Shown here: piece after piece, positions 1 to 9,483 of the stretch
How positions within the stretch are numbered: the first letter of the stretch is position 1
Layout: each line of letters opens with the position of its first letter
NCBI GenBank assembly: GCA_030949325.1
Contig: JAUZSQ010000010.1
Coordinates: 1 to 59,054 of the forward strand
Source: Sulfurovum sp.
GTDB taxonomy: Bacteria > Campylobacterota > Campylobacteria > Campylobacterales > Sulfurovaceae
Direction: 5' to 3'
Length of the DNA: 59,054 nt
Notes under the pieces: generated by a model
The model's database searches: none
What the model saw: only the letters and a program-made list of their open reading frames with translations
Told to the model about the DNA's origin: nothing
Made by a program: the position numbers and the translations under genes

Positions 1-3000
1 TCTCAGTAAAGAATCCATTATTTTCTTCAATATTATTACCTACTATAACAGTCACATTGGTAGGGTCTGTTCCCTCTGTTTGTGTCGCACCTAGAGGGAA
101 ATCTATATCTGATTCATTAATATCTACACTTGCAATCCCTCCAGCTAGACCATAAGCAGTATAATCCCCATCTGCTCCTGTACTGACAACATGTACGGTT
201 CCATTCGCATCAGTAATCACTACATCAATATTGGCTAAATTACTTTCTCCTCCATCTTGAGTACCATTTCCGTTAATATCATTATATAAATGTCCTATCA
301 GAACTACCATAGGGTCTATTACGGTTGCATTTCTTTCTGTAAGTCCATCTGCATTGAGTGTCGCTGTATTTGTAATTTGTGCCAAAGAAATAGGTGTATC
401 CACTGTGACTTGAAACGTAAGATTAAGATTAGTATTAGCAGGAACAGTATAACTCGTAGCCGTTAAATTATTTTCAATGTCTACAGACCCTTCGATAAAT
501 ATTCGTTCTTCTACCCTAATCTCTAAATCATCTATTTCATAATAATCTCCTTCTCCATCGGCAGTATCTGCAATGGTAGTTCTAAAGCGTATAATCGTAT
601 TTGAAGATATATAATTACTGATATCATATATTTTAGATTGAAGAATTGTTTCATTTAAATTTATATCCGTATTATAGGTTTCCAATATAGTATAGCTTGT
701 ACCATTATCATTAGAAACCTCTAGGACCACTTGAGAAGGAGAATTCCCTGTTTCATTTTGAACCATTTTAAATTCAAGAATTGCTTCTCCATAAGTAGAA
801 AGATTTACACTTCTATGTATTGAATTTAAATTACCTGAACGAAACTGTAAAATATCACCATTACTTGCACCTACTGCATGGTCTGCAACATGCATCTCTA
901 TGACACCACTATTGGCATCATTATCATCTCTGTTTCTATCCAATCACTCGTCCAATTATGAATGCTTCCATCACTTTTTTGATACCCTAAAACATCACCG
1001 TCTTCTGTCATATTATCTGAAATTGTCTCTATAGGATGAATCACCCAATAAGATATTTTACCTGAATTGGGTACATAACTACTCCCTAGAGGAATACTAT
1101 CTGAAAGCAGAACATTGGTCAAAGAAGAAGACGATGTATTGGCTAAGGTAATATTATAGTCTATAGTATCACCTGCACGAAGAGGTGTATTCTCTGTTGT
1201 AGAATGCTTGGTAAAGATATGTAGGGGTAAGTTAAACCCATTATTCTCTTCTGTATTTCCCCCCACTACAATATTAAGACTCGCTAATTCTGCTATCGTT
1301 GAAGGGTTGGTTCCTTCTGTTTGTGTACTGGTGTTAAGGATAGAAGTACTACTTGTATCTATGGTCACTGTCGCAGCACCTAGGGCTATGTTATAGACAC
1401 CGTAATCTCCATTACTATCTGTGAGTACTGTATAGCTCGTACCATTTCCATCTATAATAGTGACTGAAATACCTGATAAATCTGCTTCTCCCGCATCTTG
1501 TACACCGTTGCTATCTACATCGCTATAAATATGTCCTGTAAGACTTGTAGTTTGGGTAAATCCATTATTTTCTTCTGGGCTTACCATGCCTTGTACTATC
1601 GTGACTGATGTAGGATTTGAGCCTTCTGTTTGAGTCGTCCCAGGGGGTGTGACAATATCTCACTGACGCTACACCTACGGCTAAATCTGTCACAGTAAAA
1701 TTCCCATCTGTTCCTGTCATTACCGTATAGACATTTGATGCAGCATCTGTTATATTCACGACAATACCTACAAGGTTAGGTTCTCCTAAATCTTGTGTAT
1801 TATTGTTATTGATATCCGTATAGAGATGCCCTGTTGTCCAAGTAAGGACATCTACAAAATCATTACCTGCATCATTTTCATCATTGGTTACAGTCACAGG
1901 GATAAGGTCATCCGTCAAAGAAATATTATCGGCATTATTGTCTGTACTTACATCACTAAGAGACATATAATTGGTTAAATTGGTAGAAGTAATATTATAA
2001 TCCCCTAGCACCACATCAGGGAAAAAGTAAGAACCATTGCTGTCTGTTACGGTACTATTTATTTCTACTCCCCCTTGAAATATCTTAATCACTACCCCGA
2101 CTAAAGGGTTGTCTTGACTGTCTAATACCGAACCACTAATGGTTCCTATAGGTTCAATAGCCGCACAAGTAGCTTCTAACCATGGGGTATCTTCACAGTT
2201 AAATTGAGGTTCTGATTCAGCAGCAGCATTACCATCTCCCATACTTCCTTGAATTCTATGCCCTACATAACACATTTTTCCTACTTGCCCTCTACTATCT
2301 TCATAGAAAGGGTCATAAAACATAGAAGTATGCCCACCTAGAGCAATTCTTCTCGCATAACTAGCAGGATGTGTCAAATTACCCTCTAGTCTAAATCCAC
2401 TAGGAACAATAGGAAATGATTGATTTGCATCAAGAGCCACCGCATCACTCAACATAAGGGAACTATTTTCTCCCCAAAGTAAAAATACATCATCATGAGA
2501 AGCATTAGAATCATAATTATCCACAATTGCCCCTGCTGAAGTGTGGTGGTCAGAATGGTCTTGCCCTGCTAAATCTTTGACATCAATCAAATCAACTCCA
2601 GCAGAAAGCTTTACGGTATCCCAAGTCAATGCTTCTGTTGTTGTTCCTACTCCTAACTGTCCATTCGTATTGAGTCCCAGAGAATATATCTTTGTATCTG
2701 CTGGATTAAGTACAAAATAACTTACACCATTCCCTAAATCTCCTGTAAGTGCTATCTTGGAAAGAGCACCCACAAAAGGTGCTGTCATTTCTGTAGCAAA
2801 AGCTAAACTTTGTTTTGCTGAGCCATCTCCTAAATAACTGGCAATACCCCAAGTATAATACTTCATATCACTAGTCACAGCAAAGGCTCCAGAATAATGT
2901 ACTTTCAAATATTCTATATTAGCCAGTTTCACACCTGCAGACACCTCTACAGCAAACCAACCATATAAATCACCACTTCCTCCACCCATAAGCTCAGGTT

Positions 3001-3502
3001 TAATTCCTTTTGCATATACATTACCATTAGCAATCAAAAACACTCCACCATTCGTTGCTGTCAAAAAACTCACATCAGCAGAAACAATCCCCAGAGGTAA
3101 ATCTATTTCATGAAAGCTTTTGCCTGTGATAATCGCCGTTTCAGGGTCAGAATTTGCTCCAGAATCTCCCCATACATAAAGCCCTGTAGTAGAAAGTAAA
3201 AAAGCTTGGGTATCGTGTGTAGAATTGGTAACTAAAAGCATATCACCCGTATAATTATATCCATTAGCAGGAATAATTGCGATAGGTTCTAAAATGTCAT
3301 CCGTGGCATCATTATCTAGATTCGTTGCATTCATATCTCGACCAAATCCAAATACATGTACTTCTGTAGAAACCACTGTTGAGTGATAAGCACTCGCAAA
3401 AATCTCTACACCATCCGTACAAAAACTTCCATAAAGGAAAGATGTAGGAAGTGTAAGAAAAAATGTAAGTAATTTTAGGGGTCGAGAAAAAATATTTTTC
3501 AT
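1..3502 (-). CDS. Secreted RCC1-like / SdrD-B repeat surface protein (partial, two frameshifts)
   Basis: The start at 3502 follows a GAAGG site 8 nt upstream and gives a signal peptide (hydrophobic stretch ending near SFLYGS). Residues about 25-400 resemble an RCC1-like beta-propeller, with recurring WG and NGQLGVG-type turns. From about residue 455, SdrD-B/CNA-B-like beta-sandwich repeats follow, each with a GHLYTDINNNNTQDLGEP-type turn and a V-I-ITD strand. A DUF11-like stretch (DYNITLANTSSSSLTNVLLSD) lies between repeats. Single-base lesions near 1660 and 925 change frame, but the repeats continue on both sides, down to base 1. The protein therefore exceeds 1,150 residues and runs off the window. 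I infer a cell-surface or secreted adhesin-like role. No sorting or anchoring domain is visible, because the C-terminus is missing. Confidence 0.75.
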
Positions 3503-3632
3503 GATAAATACCTTCAAAATGTATTATGTACTTTATATATACATAGTTTCAAAAAGACTATACCTAAATAATATAATATTTTTGTCAAAAAGGTAAAAAA
3601 AGGGGGGAATTTTTATAAATTTACTAAAAAGA

Positions 3633-3716
3633 TGGTGCACCAGAGAGGATTTGAACCTCCACGCCGCGAAGCACAAGCCCCTCAAGCCTGCGTGTCTACC
3701 GTTCCACCACTGGTGC
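3633..3716 (-). tRNA. tRNA-Leu(GAG)
   Basis: The 84-nt gene folds into a class II cloverleaf. The acceptor GCACCAG pairs with CTGGTGC, followed by an encoded ACCA end. The anticodon stem CAGGC/GCTTG (one G-U pair) closes the loop TTGAGGG, so the anticodon is GAG. A long variable arm and a T-arm containing GGTTCAAATCC are present. The long variable arm and G-starting acceptor fit leucine. A T-rich stretch directly follows the 3' end. Confidence 0.93.
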
Positions 3717-3769
3717 ATCTTGATAATTTGAAGGCTTATCGAAACCTGTCTACGAGGAATTAGAGTGGC

Positions 3770-3778
3770 ATTATACCA
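3770..3778 (-). promoter_or_regulatory. Extended -10 promoter, probably for tRNA-Leu, in a hairpin loop
   Basis: The minus strand reads TGGTATAAT. The TATAAT lies in the 7-nt loop (3769-3775) of a perfect 9-bp inverted repeat, TTAGAGTGG/CCACTCTAA (3760-3768 and 3776-3784). It is placed to transcribe the tRNA about 45 nt downstream. The same inverted repeat lies just after the atpE stop and could also act in atpE 3'-end formation, although no U-run follows it. Confidence 0.55.
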
Positions 3779-3802
3779 CTCTAAGCTTACTTTGTCTTTA
3801 AA

Positions 3803-4114
3803 TTAACCTAAGAATGGGTTAGCGTAAAGAGCGATAAGAGCAATAACAAGCGTATAAATCACTTGTGCTTCAATCATTGCAAGAGCAATAAACATGGTAG
3901 TCATCAGTTTAGCACCTAAACCTGGGTTACGTGCAGTACCCGCGATAGTAGCAGCTGCTGTGTTACCCATACCAATAGCTCCACCAAGAGCAGCAAGACC
4001 AAGACCCACACCAGCAGCAACTACTGAGTATGCTTTAATCATAGATTCACCATCTGCTTCACCAGCAAATGCAACAGCACCAAGTGCTAAGAAAAGTAAG
4101 AAAAATTTGTTCAT
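3803..4114 (-). CDS. atpE: ATP synthase F0 subunit c
   Basis: This is the proteolipid ring subunit of F-type ATP synthase in the inner membrane. The 103-residue protein has a signal-like N-terminal segment (1-17) before the mature hairpin. That makes it longer than the usual 70-80-residue c subunit, a form I associate with Campylobacterota. Helix 1 carries the glycine motif GVGLGLAALGGAIGMG (35-50). The polar loop ARNPG is at 61-65, and the proton-carrying carboxylate is Glu82 in helix 2 (AMIEAQVIY). No other atp genes lie nearby, so subunit c is encoded apart from the rest of the complex here. It probably has its own promoter in the 163-nt gap after pnp. Confidence 0.95.
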   Translation of the reverse strand: MNKFFLLFLALGAVAFAGEADGESMIKAYSVVAAGVGLGLAALGGAIGMGNTAAATIAGTARNPGLGAKLMTTMFIALAMIEAQVIYTLVIALIALYANPFLG

Positions 4115-4255
4115 TTTATATCCTTTGAGTTAATAGATTTTAAGTCTCTTTGACTGTATATCAAGTTCTGTTCGGATAGCGTAAACACTTCTTGAAGTGC
4201 CAATTTAAACATAAATACCTAAATTTCCCTACTAATCACTTTGATTTACCTTGGA

Positions 4256-4264
4256 ATTATAGCA
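4256..4264 (-). promoter_or_regulatory. Extended -10 promoter for atpE, in a hairpin loop
   Basis: The minus strand reads TGCTATAAT. The TATAAT is inside the 9-nt loop (4254-4262) of a perfect 9-bp inverted repeat, TTTACCTTG/CAAGGTAAA (4245-4253 and 4263-4271). It lies about 140 bp upstream of the atpE start, just after the pnp stop. No -35 hexamer is evident. The architecture repeats the one at 3760-3784. Confidence 0.55.
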
Positions 4265-4277
4265 AGGTAAATTTAAA

Positions 4278-6410
4278 TTATGCTAAAAATTCGAGTGTCG
4301 CTAATTCTACTTTTTTGCCTTTTTGTTCCATCACTACTACAGTAATAGCATCACCCTCTTTGTATCGTTCGGAGAGATTGTTTACTCGCTCTTTGGCGAC
4401 TTTGGAGATATGTAAGAGTGCATCAAAGCCATCGGGCATTTCAACGAAGATTCCAAAATCGACAATACGCTTGACTTTACCTGCGTACTCTTGCCCCACG
4501 GTATAGACCATCTCTTTTTTGACAGGTGTAGAAGCGATGCTTTCGATATGTGCTTTGGCAAGGGCTACTTTGTCTTTGTCTTCTCCTGAGAGTTTGACCC
4601 CTCCTACATCACGGTCAAGGTCAATAGAGACTTCAAACTTCTCTATAATCTCACGAATAGTAGCCCCTGCTTTACCAATGATATCGACTATCTTGGAAGG
4701 ATGCACAGAAAAGTGTTCGATACTTGGCAAGGCTTCACTTACAGGTATGGCTTGACTGGCCTCTTCCATGAGTGCTAAGATATGATTCTTCCCTGCTTTG
4801 GCTTTACTAAGGGCAAGGGCTAAGATAGATAAATCAATACCTCCTAGCTTGATGTCCATTTGCAAGGCTGTAATACCATCAAGTGTTCCTGCAATTTTGA
4901 AATCCATATCTCCATCATGGTCTTCCAGTCCCATAATATCCGTCAGCACGGCATATCTATCCCCATCACTCACCAATCCCATAGCGATACCTGCGACCAA
5001 TTTACTTGTAGAAACTTCAGCAGCGCGTAAAGACAAAGAGCCTCCACAAATCGTAGCCATAGAAGAAGAACCGTTAGATTCTAATATTTCTGATACCAAA
5101 CGGATACTGCCATCATAGTCTAGAGGAATCGTAGGTTCCATAGCACGTTTGGCAAGATTACCATGCCCTAATTCACGTCTTCCAGGTGCACCAATAAACT
5201 TCGCTTCACCTACAGAATAACCAGGGAAATTGTAATGCACCATAAATCTTTCAAACTGAGAAGACTTTTCGGTAATAAGTTCATACATTTGTGCATCTTT
5301 TTTATCTCCTAGTGTCGCAGTGACTAGGGCTTGAGTCTGTCCTCTTGTAAACAAGCAGGAACCATGTACCGAAGGCAAGATATTCATTTCGATACTAATA
5401 GGACGTACTTCATCAAGTCCTCTACCATCAGCACGGATATTATCATCCAAAATCATGGCTCTGACCAAAGTCTTTTTGTAACTTTCAAGAGCATTAGCTA
5501 CCAAAGATTTATCACTCTCTTTTCCCTCTGCTACTAAGGCATCTAAGATAGTATTGCGTATCTTTTTCAACTTAGAAGAACGCTCTGAGGTTGCCATGTG
5601 TGTAATGGCTTTTTGTACCTCGTCTTTATAGTCTGATTCTATCAAGGCAGACAAAGAAGCATCTACTGCTTCTTCTACAAGCCCCAAAGACAATGGCTCT
5701 CGTACTAAAGGACTAAATGCTTCGATAAATTGTGTACTTGAAAGTGCGATAGCTTCTGTGGCTAAGGCAATGACTTCTAAGAGTTTCTCTTCGCAAAGTT
5801 CATTACTTTGCTGTGTATTGTCTTGACTTGTTGCTATCGTACGCATCTCTATCATCACTACATCAGACCCAGAACCTACCACGAGTAAATCTAGTGTACT
5901 CTTGGCTTGTTGTGTAAGTGTAGGATTGACAATAATTTCCTCATCAATACTACCCATTCTCACCGCTGAAATACTTTGTGTTACAGGAATATCAGATACA
6001 AACAACGCAGCATTAGCCGCATGTAGTGCTGCTACTTGCATATCCACGTCACTGTCTGCACTGACAACCATAATACTAATCGTCACAGGATAATGAAAAC
6101 CTTCAGGGAAAAGTGGACGCAAAGAACGGTCAACAATACGAGACGTAAGGGTTTCAAAATCACCAGGTTTACTCTCTCTTTTGATAAACCCTCCTGGGAT
6201 TTTGGCTGATGCGTACGACTTTTCCATATATTGTACGGTCAAAGGCAAGAAGTCTTCTTCTACGGCTGACTCATTGATAGCCACGGCTGCAATAAGTACG
6301 GCTTTGCCTTGTCTATACATGACAGCACCTGAAGCTTGTTTGGCTATTTTGTTAAATTCATATTTTTCATCAAGGTTGTTACACTCTATGGCTACTATTT
6401 GTTCTCTCAT
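4278..6410 (-). CDS. pnp: Polyribonucleotide nucleotidyltransferase (PNPase)
   Basis: PNPase degrades RNA 3' to 5' by phosphorolysis and is normally a homotrimer working in mRNA decay. The 710-residue protein is full length. It has a first RNase PH-like core (about 1-215, with FIKRESKPGDFETLTSRIVD), a helical linker, a second RNase PH core (about 310-545), a KH domain (about 565-620, IVDIIGKAGATI) and a C-terminal S1 domain (about 640-705, GKVKRIVDFGIFVEMPDG). Its ATG overlaps the stop of the upstream phosphoribosyltransferase gene in an ATGA arrangement, so the two are probably translationally coupled. Confidence 0.98.
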   Translation of the reverse strand: MREQIVAIECNNLDEKYEFNKIAKQASGAVMYRQGKAVLIAAVAINESAVEEDFLPLTVQYMEKSYASAKIPGGFIKRESKPGDFETLTSRIVDRSLRPLFPEGFHYPVTISIMVVSADSDVDMQVAALHAANAALFVSDIPVTQSISAVRMGSIDEEIIVNPTLTQQAKSTLDLLVVGSGSDVVMIEMRTIATSQDNTQQSNELCEEKLLEVIALATEAIALSSTQFIEAFSPLVREPLSLGLVEEAVDASLSALIESDYKDEVQKAITHMATSERSSKLKKIRNTILDALVAEGKESDKSLVANALESYKKTLVRAMILDDNIRADGRGLDEVRPISIEMNILPSVHGSCLFTRGQTQALVTATLGDKKDAQMYELITEKSSQFERFMVHYNFPGYSVGEAKFIGAPGRRELGHGNLAKRAMEPTIPLDYDGSIRLVSEILESNGSSSMATICGGSLSLRAAEVSTSKLVAGIAMGLVSDGDRYAVLTDIMGLEDHDGDMDFKIAGTLDGITALQMDIKLGGIDLSILALALSKAKAGKNHILALMEEASQAIPVSEALPSIEHFSVHPSKIVDIIGKAGATIREIIEKFEVSIDLDRDVGGVKLSGEDKDKVALAKAHIESIASTPVKKEMVYTVGQEYAGKVKRIVDFGIFVEMPDGFDALLHISKVAKERVNNLSERYKEGDAITVVVMEQKGKKVELATLEFLA

Positions 6411-7132
6411 ACTATTTTATCTTCCTCATTTAAGTTAATTATTTCACTGGTCTTTTCTTTTTGTGCTTGTTCTTCGGCTTTGATAATACTCAGTAGTGCA
6501 TTAAAATCTAAGGTTTCAAAGTCTTGATAATAATATTCTATTGAAATATAATGTTGTATCTTATGTGGACAAAAAACACCATCACACACAGCCAACAGAC
6601 TTTCATACACTGCTTCATCCAAAATAGGTGTCGCAATATAAATATTCTTTGCACCTCTTGCAATCACAGATTTGAGTGCTACCATCATGGTAAGACCCGT
6701 CTCTACACACTCATCTGCCAAGATAACATATTTCCCTTCTAAAGAGACTAAATCTTTGCCTTGACGGTACTTATACACATAGCTTAACACTTCTTCTTGA
6801 TACTTACGATGGGCTTCACTATAAATATAATCATCATTGATATCAAAGGCATCAATCAATGCCTTATGCATCACCACTTCTTCGGTTTCCGAAATCATAG
6901 CAATAGCTACTTCGGGATTATTGGGTGCTAAGATAGGCTCAGTAAGAAGTATATCCATTTGAGCTTCACAAGCACGACTAATCTTATCTGCAAAATACAC
7001 CCCTCCTTCACTCACCCCTATGACTACGGTTTCATTTTGTGAGAGTAGCTCAATAGGCAAGAGTTCAATAATTTTCCTAGAGGCATCTTCTCTATGAGTA
7101 AAATAAATATTAGGGTCTAAATCTTTCGACAT
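6407..7132 (-). CDS. Phosphoribosyltransferase-domain protein
   Basis: This is a type I phosphoribosyltransferase-fold protein of 241 residues. The PRPP-loop-like motif is YVILADECVETGLTM, and an early phosphate-binding strand reads VVIGVSEGGVYFADKI. The substrate cannot be named from sequence. The start at 7132 is chosen because AGGAG lies 7 nt upstream. A longer in-frame start at 7174 would sit deep inside the J-protein gene. The C-terminus is charged and overlaps the pnp start by 4 nt. It is encoded between a J-domain gene and pnp, so a link to RNA or nucleotide turnover is possible but is only an inference. Confidence 0.8.
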   Translation of the reverse strand: MSKDLDPNIYFTHREDASRKIIELLPIELLSQNETVVIGVSEGGVYFADKISRACEAQMDILLTEPILAPNNPEVAIAMISETEEVVMHKALIDAFDINDDYIYSEAHRKYQEEVLSYVYKYRQGKDLVSLEGKYVILADECVETGLTMMVALKSVIARGAKNIYIATPILDEAVYESLLAVCDGVFCPHKIQHYISIEYYYQDFETLDFNALLSIIKAEEQAQKEKTSEIINLNEEDKIV

Positions 7133-7379
7133 AATCGACTCCTGGAAATTGTTTGCCAATCTCTTGGGCATCAAAGGTATAACGAAACCCTTCTATATAT
7201 TTCATCAAAAGTGTATAGGCATGATTGAGTGCTTCCATACGCTCAGCAGACCCACCCACATCGGGATGATTCTTTTTTGCCAAAAAGTGATACTGTCTTT
7301 TGACCTCTGCACGGCTAATGAGTTTGGGTAAAGCAAGGGTATCTAGTGCATACTCTATTTCTTCGATAGCACTCAGCAT
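7110..7379 (-). CDS. Small J-domain (DnaJ-like) protein
   Basis: This 89-residue protein consists almost entirely of a J-domain: helix II, the invariant HPD in KKNHPDVGG, and a helix III reading ERMEALNHAYTLLMKYIE. J-domains stimulate Hsp70 (DnaK) ATPase activity. There is no zinc-finger or substrate-binding domain, so this is a class III-type J-protein with a dedicated client or partner. The start at 7379 is favoured because its ATG overlaps the reconstructed lptD stop (TAATG). The stop overlaps the phosphoribosyltransferase start by 23 nt, so the genes are tightly coupled. Confidence 0.85.
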   Translation of the reverse strand: MLSAIEEIEYALDTLALPKLISRAEVKRQYHFLAKKNHPDVGGSAERMEALNHAYTLLMKYIEGFRYTFDAQEIGKQFPGVDYVERFRP

Positions 7380-9483
7380 TATTGTAAGGTATCGGTACCT
7401 ATCGCACCAAAGGGTGTAAAGTTCAATTGTAGGTAGAAGGTATTTTCGGACAGTACCCCTACAGAGGTAGGACGAATATCTTGCCGTATAGAGGCTACCA
7501 TACTCCAACAATCACGGTAATAACTGCCACCAAATGTCCAGTGCTTACTTTCTGGCTTCTTCGATATTATAGGTCAATCCTCCACTAAAACTAATTTGTT
7601 GGTTATAGATATACGAAAGATTAAGGTTTAAGTCATTAATCAAGATAGCACTCTCTTCTTTGTTTTCAAACAATAACCTTTTTATAACTGTGTCCTATAT
7701 TGAGGCTATAGTCTTCTTTGTTCATACTAAAAGAAGTGGAGGCTTCGCGTATCTCCTTAAACTCATGAGAATAGATAAGGTTATTATAGATGGTAAAATC
7801 ATCCCAATTGTATTGCATCTCATTACTTGTATCTGCTAAGGCAAAGTCTCTATCTACATAATAACTTTGTGTCAACCGTTGAAAGAATCTAAGAGTAAGG
7901 GAGTCATCATAAAAATACTGACTCAAAGAGACGTTGTATCTCTCTTCAGGTAAACCTACTTTAAACAAAGCCTTTTGTTCCTCATCTAACAAAGAAAACT
8001 CTAACGGTGATTTATTTTCATTTCCTGGCTTGATATAAGATACAGAAGGTTGGAAGACATGGCTAAAACCATCATACTGCTTGGTCAAATCGGTAAATAT
8101 TTTGGCATTATGTACGTTATTATAATATTGAAAGTCATCATGTACAAAATCACCATTACCAAAGAAGTGCTTACTATAATATAACTCTTCACCCAAAGAA
8201 ACATTGACAAAATCATCAAATAATGAAGTCGTAAACTCTAAAGGGATACGCAATTCAGCCTGTTGCATCGTAGCCCCTGCTTTTCGGTCAAAATTATTGA
8301 CTTTGAAATCAATATTGTATGTCAAATTGTCTATGATAAAATGGTCTAGGTATTTATGCATCTGAATACTAGGCAATACTTGTAAAGTCTGGTCATCATC
8401 AACACCCACACGCGTATCAATAAAGTATTTAGCATTGAGTCCCAAATAATATTCATCATTTTGTGTGAAGTAATTGATTCTTGATTCTTGAATAGGAGAC
8501 AGACCAAAGTGTGATAAATTGTTTTTTTGTAAGGCAAGATAATCAATATCATTCAAGTACGTCGTATTGACATACAAGCCATCTTCAAATCCATCAGGAA
8601 GATACTTTTCAAATACATTAGTAGATTCATAGTTAAACTCGAATCCATAATGGCTATCATTGGGTAAACCATATTCATCGGTATAGCTTTGTTGGTCGGC
8701 AAAATATCCTACCCTTAGCGTTCCTTTAGAATGGTTACTATCTACAAATCGTAACGTACTATAAAACCCTACAGAACGTGAAGTTCTCATTTGTGGGTTG
8801 ACTTCTAAGTCCATACTTTCTGATATTGCCCAAAATAATGGCTGTTCATAGATAAATCCTTCGACGGCGTTATATCCAAACATAGGAAAAAGTAATCCAG
8901 AACTTCGTTCCTTGTTCGTAGAAAAAGAAAGATAAGGGGTATAAAAGATAGGGACATCTGATAAATAGACTTTGGCATTATAGACTTTGATATAATTTTC
9001 TTCACTATTATACTTAGAATCAGAAAATCGCATCGTCCACAAAGGGTCACTAATATCACAACTTGATAACAATGAAGTATTTAAACTATATTCATTGTCT
9101 TTTTTGTGTACCTCATCAGACAGTATCCATACATCATTTTCATTGACCAAAAACAGTTCTTCAAAATGAATCTCTTTGGTATCGGTATTGATTTCCATAT
9201 GTTGACTATGCTCTTTGGTACCTTTATAGCCAATGGTTTCAATATCTCCATCCAACACAAGCATCTTGGTTTCTTGATTATATTGTGCGGTATTTGCCCT
9301 AATAAGCATACCATCATAACGTACGACTACACTCTGCTTGGCTGTGACGATGCCCTCAAAAGATTCAATATTCTTGGCTTTAATTTCAATCTTATCAGAA
9401 GAACCCGAAAGATTATCTACCCCTAACATCATCCCTAGTATCACTATAAATACATAATGAATTGAAAATTTCACTTTATACAT
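7379..9483 (-). CDS. lptD: LPS-assembly protein LptD (two frameshifts near the 3' end)
   Basis: LptD is the outer-membrane barrel that inserts lipopolysaccharide, working with the LptE lipoprotein. The start at 9483 has GGAG 8 nt upstream and overlaps the purD end by 8 nt. A signal peptide is followed by an LptA/OstA-like beta-jellyroll (about 30-130, IEIKAKNIESFEGIVTAKQ) and then the barrel, rich in aromatic residues and alternating strands. The first frame stops near 7666. A one-base change near 7675 (AAAAAGG run) and another near 7552 restore a reading frame. That frame ends TPFGAIGTDTLQ at 7379, directly overlapping the J-protein start. The restored frame keeps barrel-like composition, which argues for sequence error rather than loss. 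Confidence 0.85.

Noticed and set aside
3565-3590. TTGACA upstream of the surface-protein gene as a classical -35
   Set aside because: The nearest usable -10 (TATAGT) is about 20 bp away and AT-rich DNA makes chance matches common.
3533-3718. A 61-codon minus-strand ORF
   Set aside because: It lies across tRNA-Leu and its flanks, and its translation is just the tRNA read as codons.
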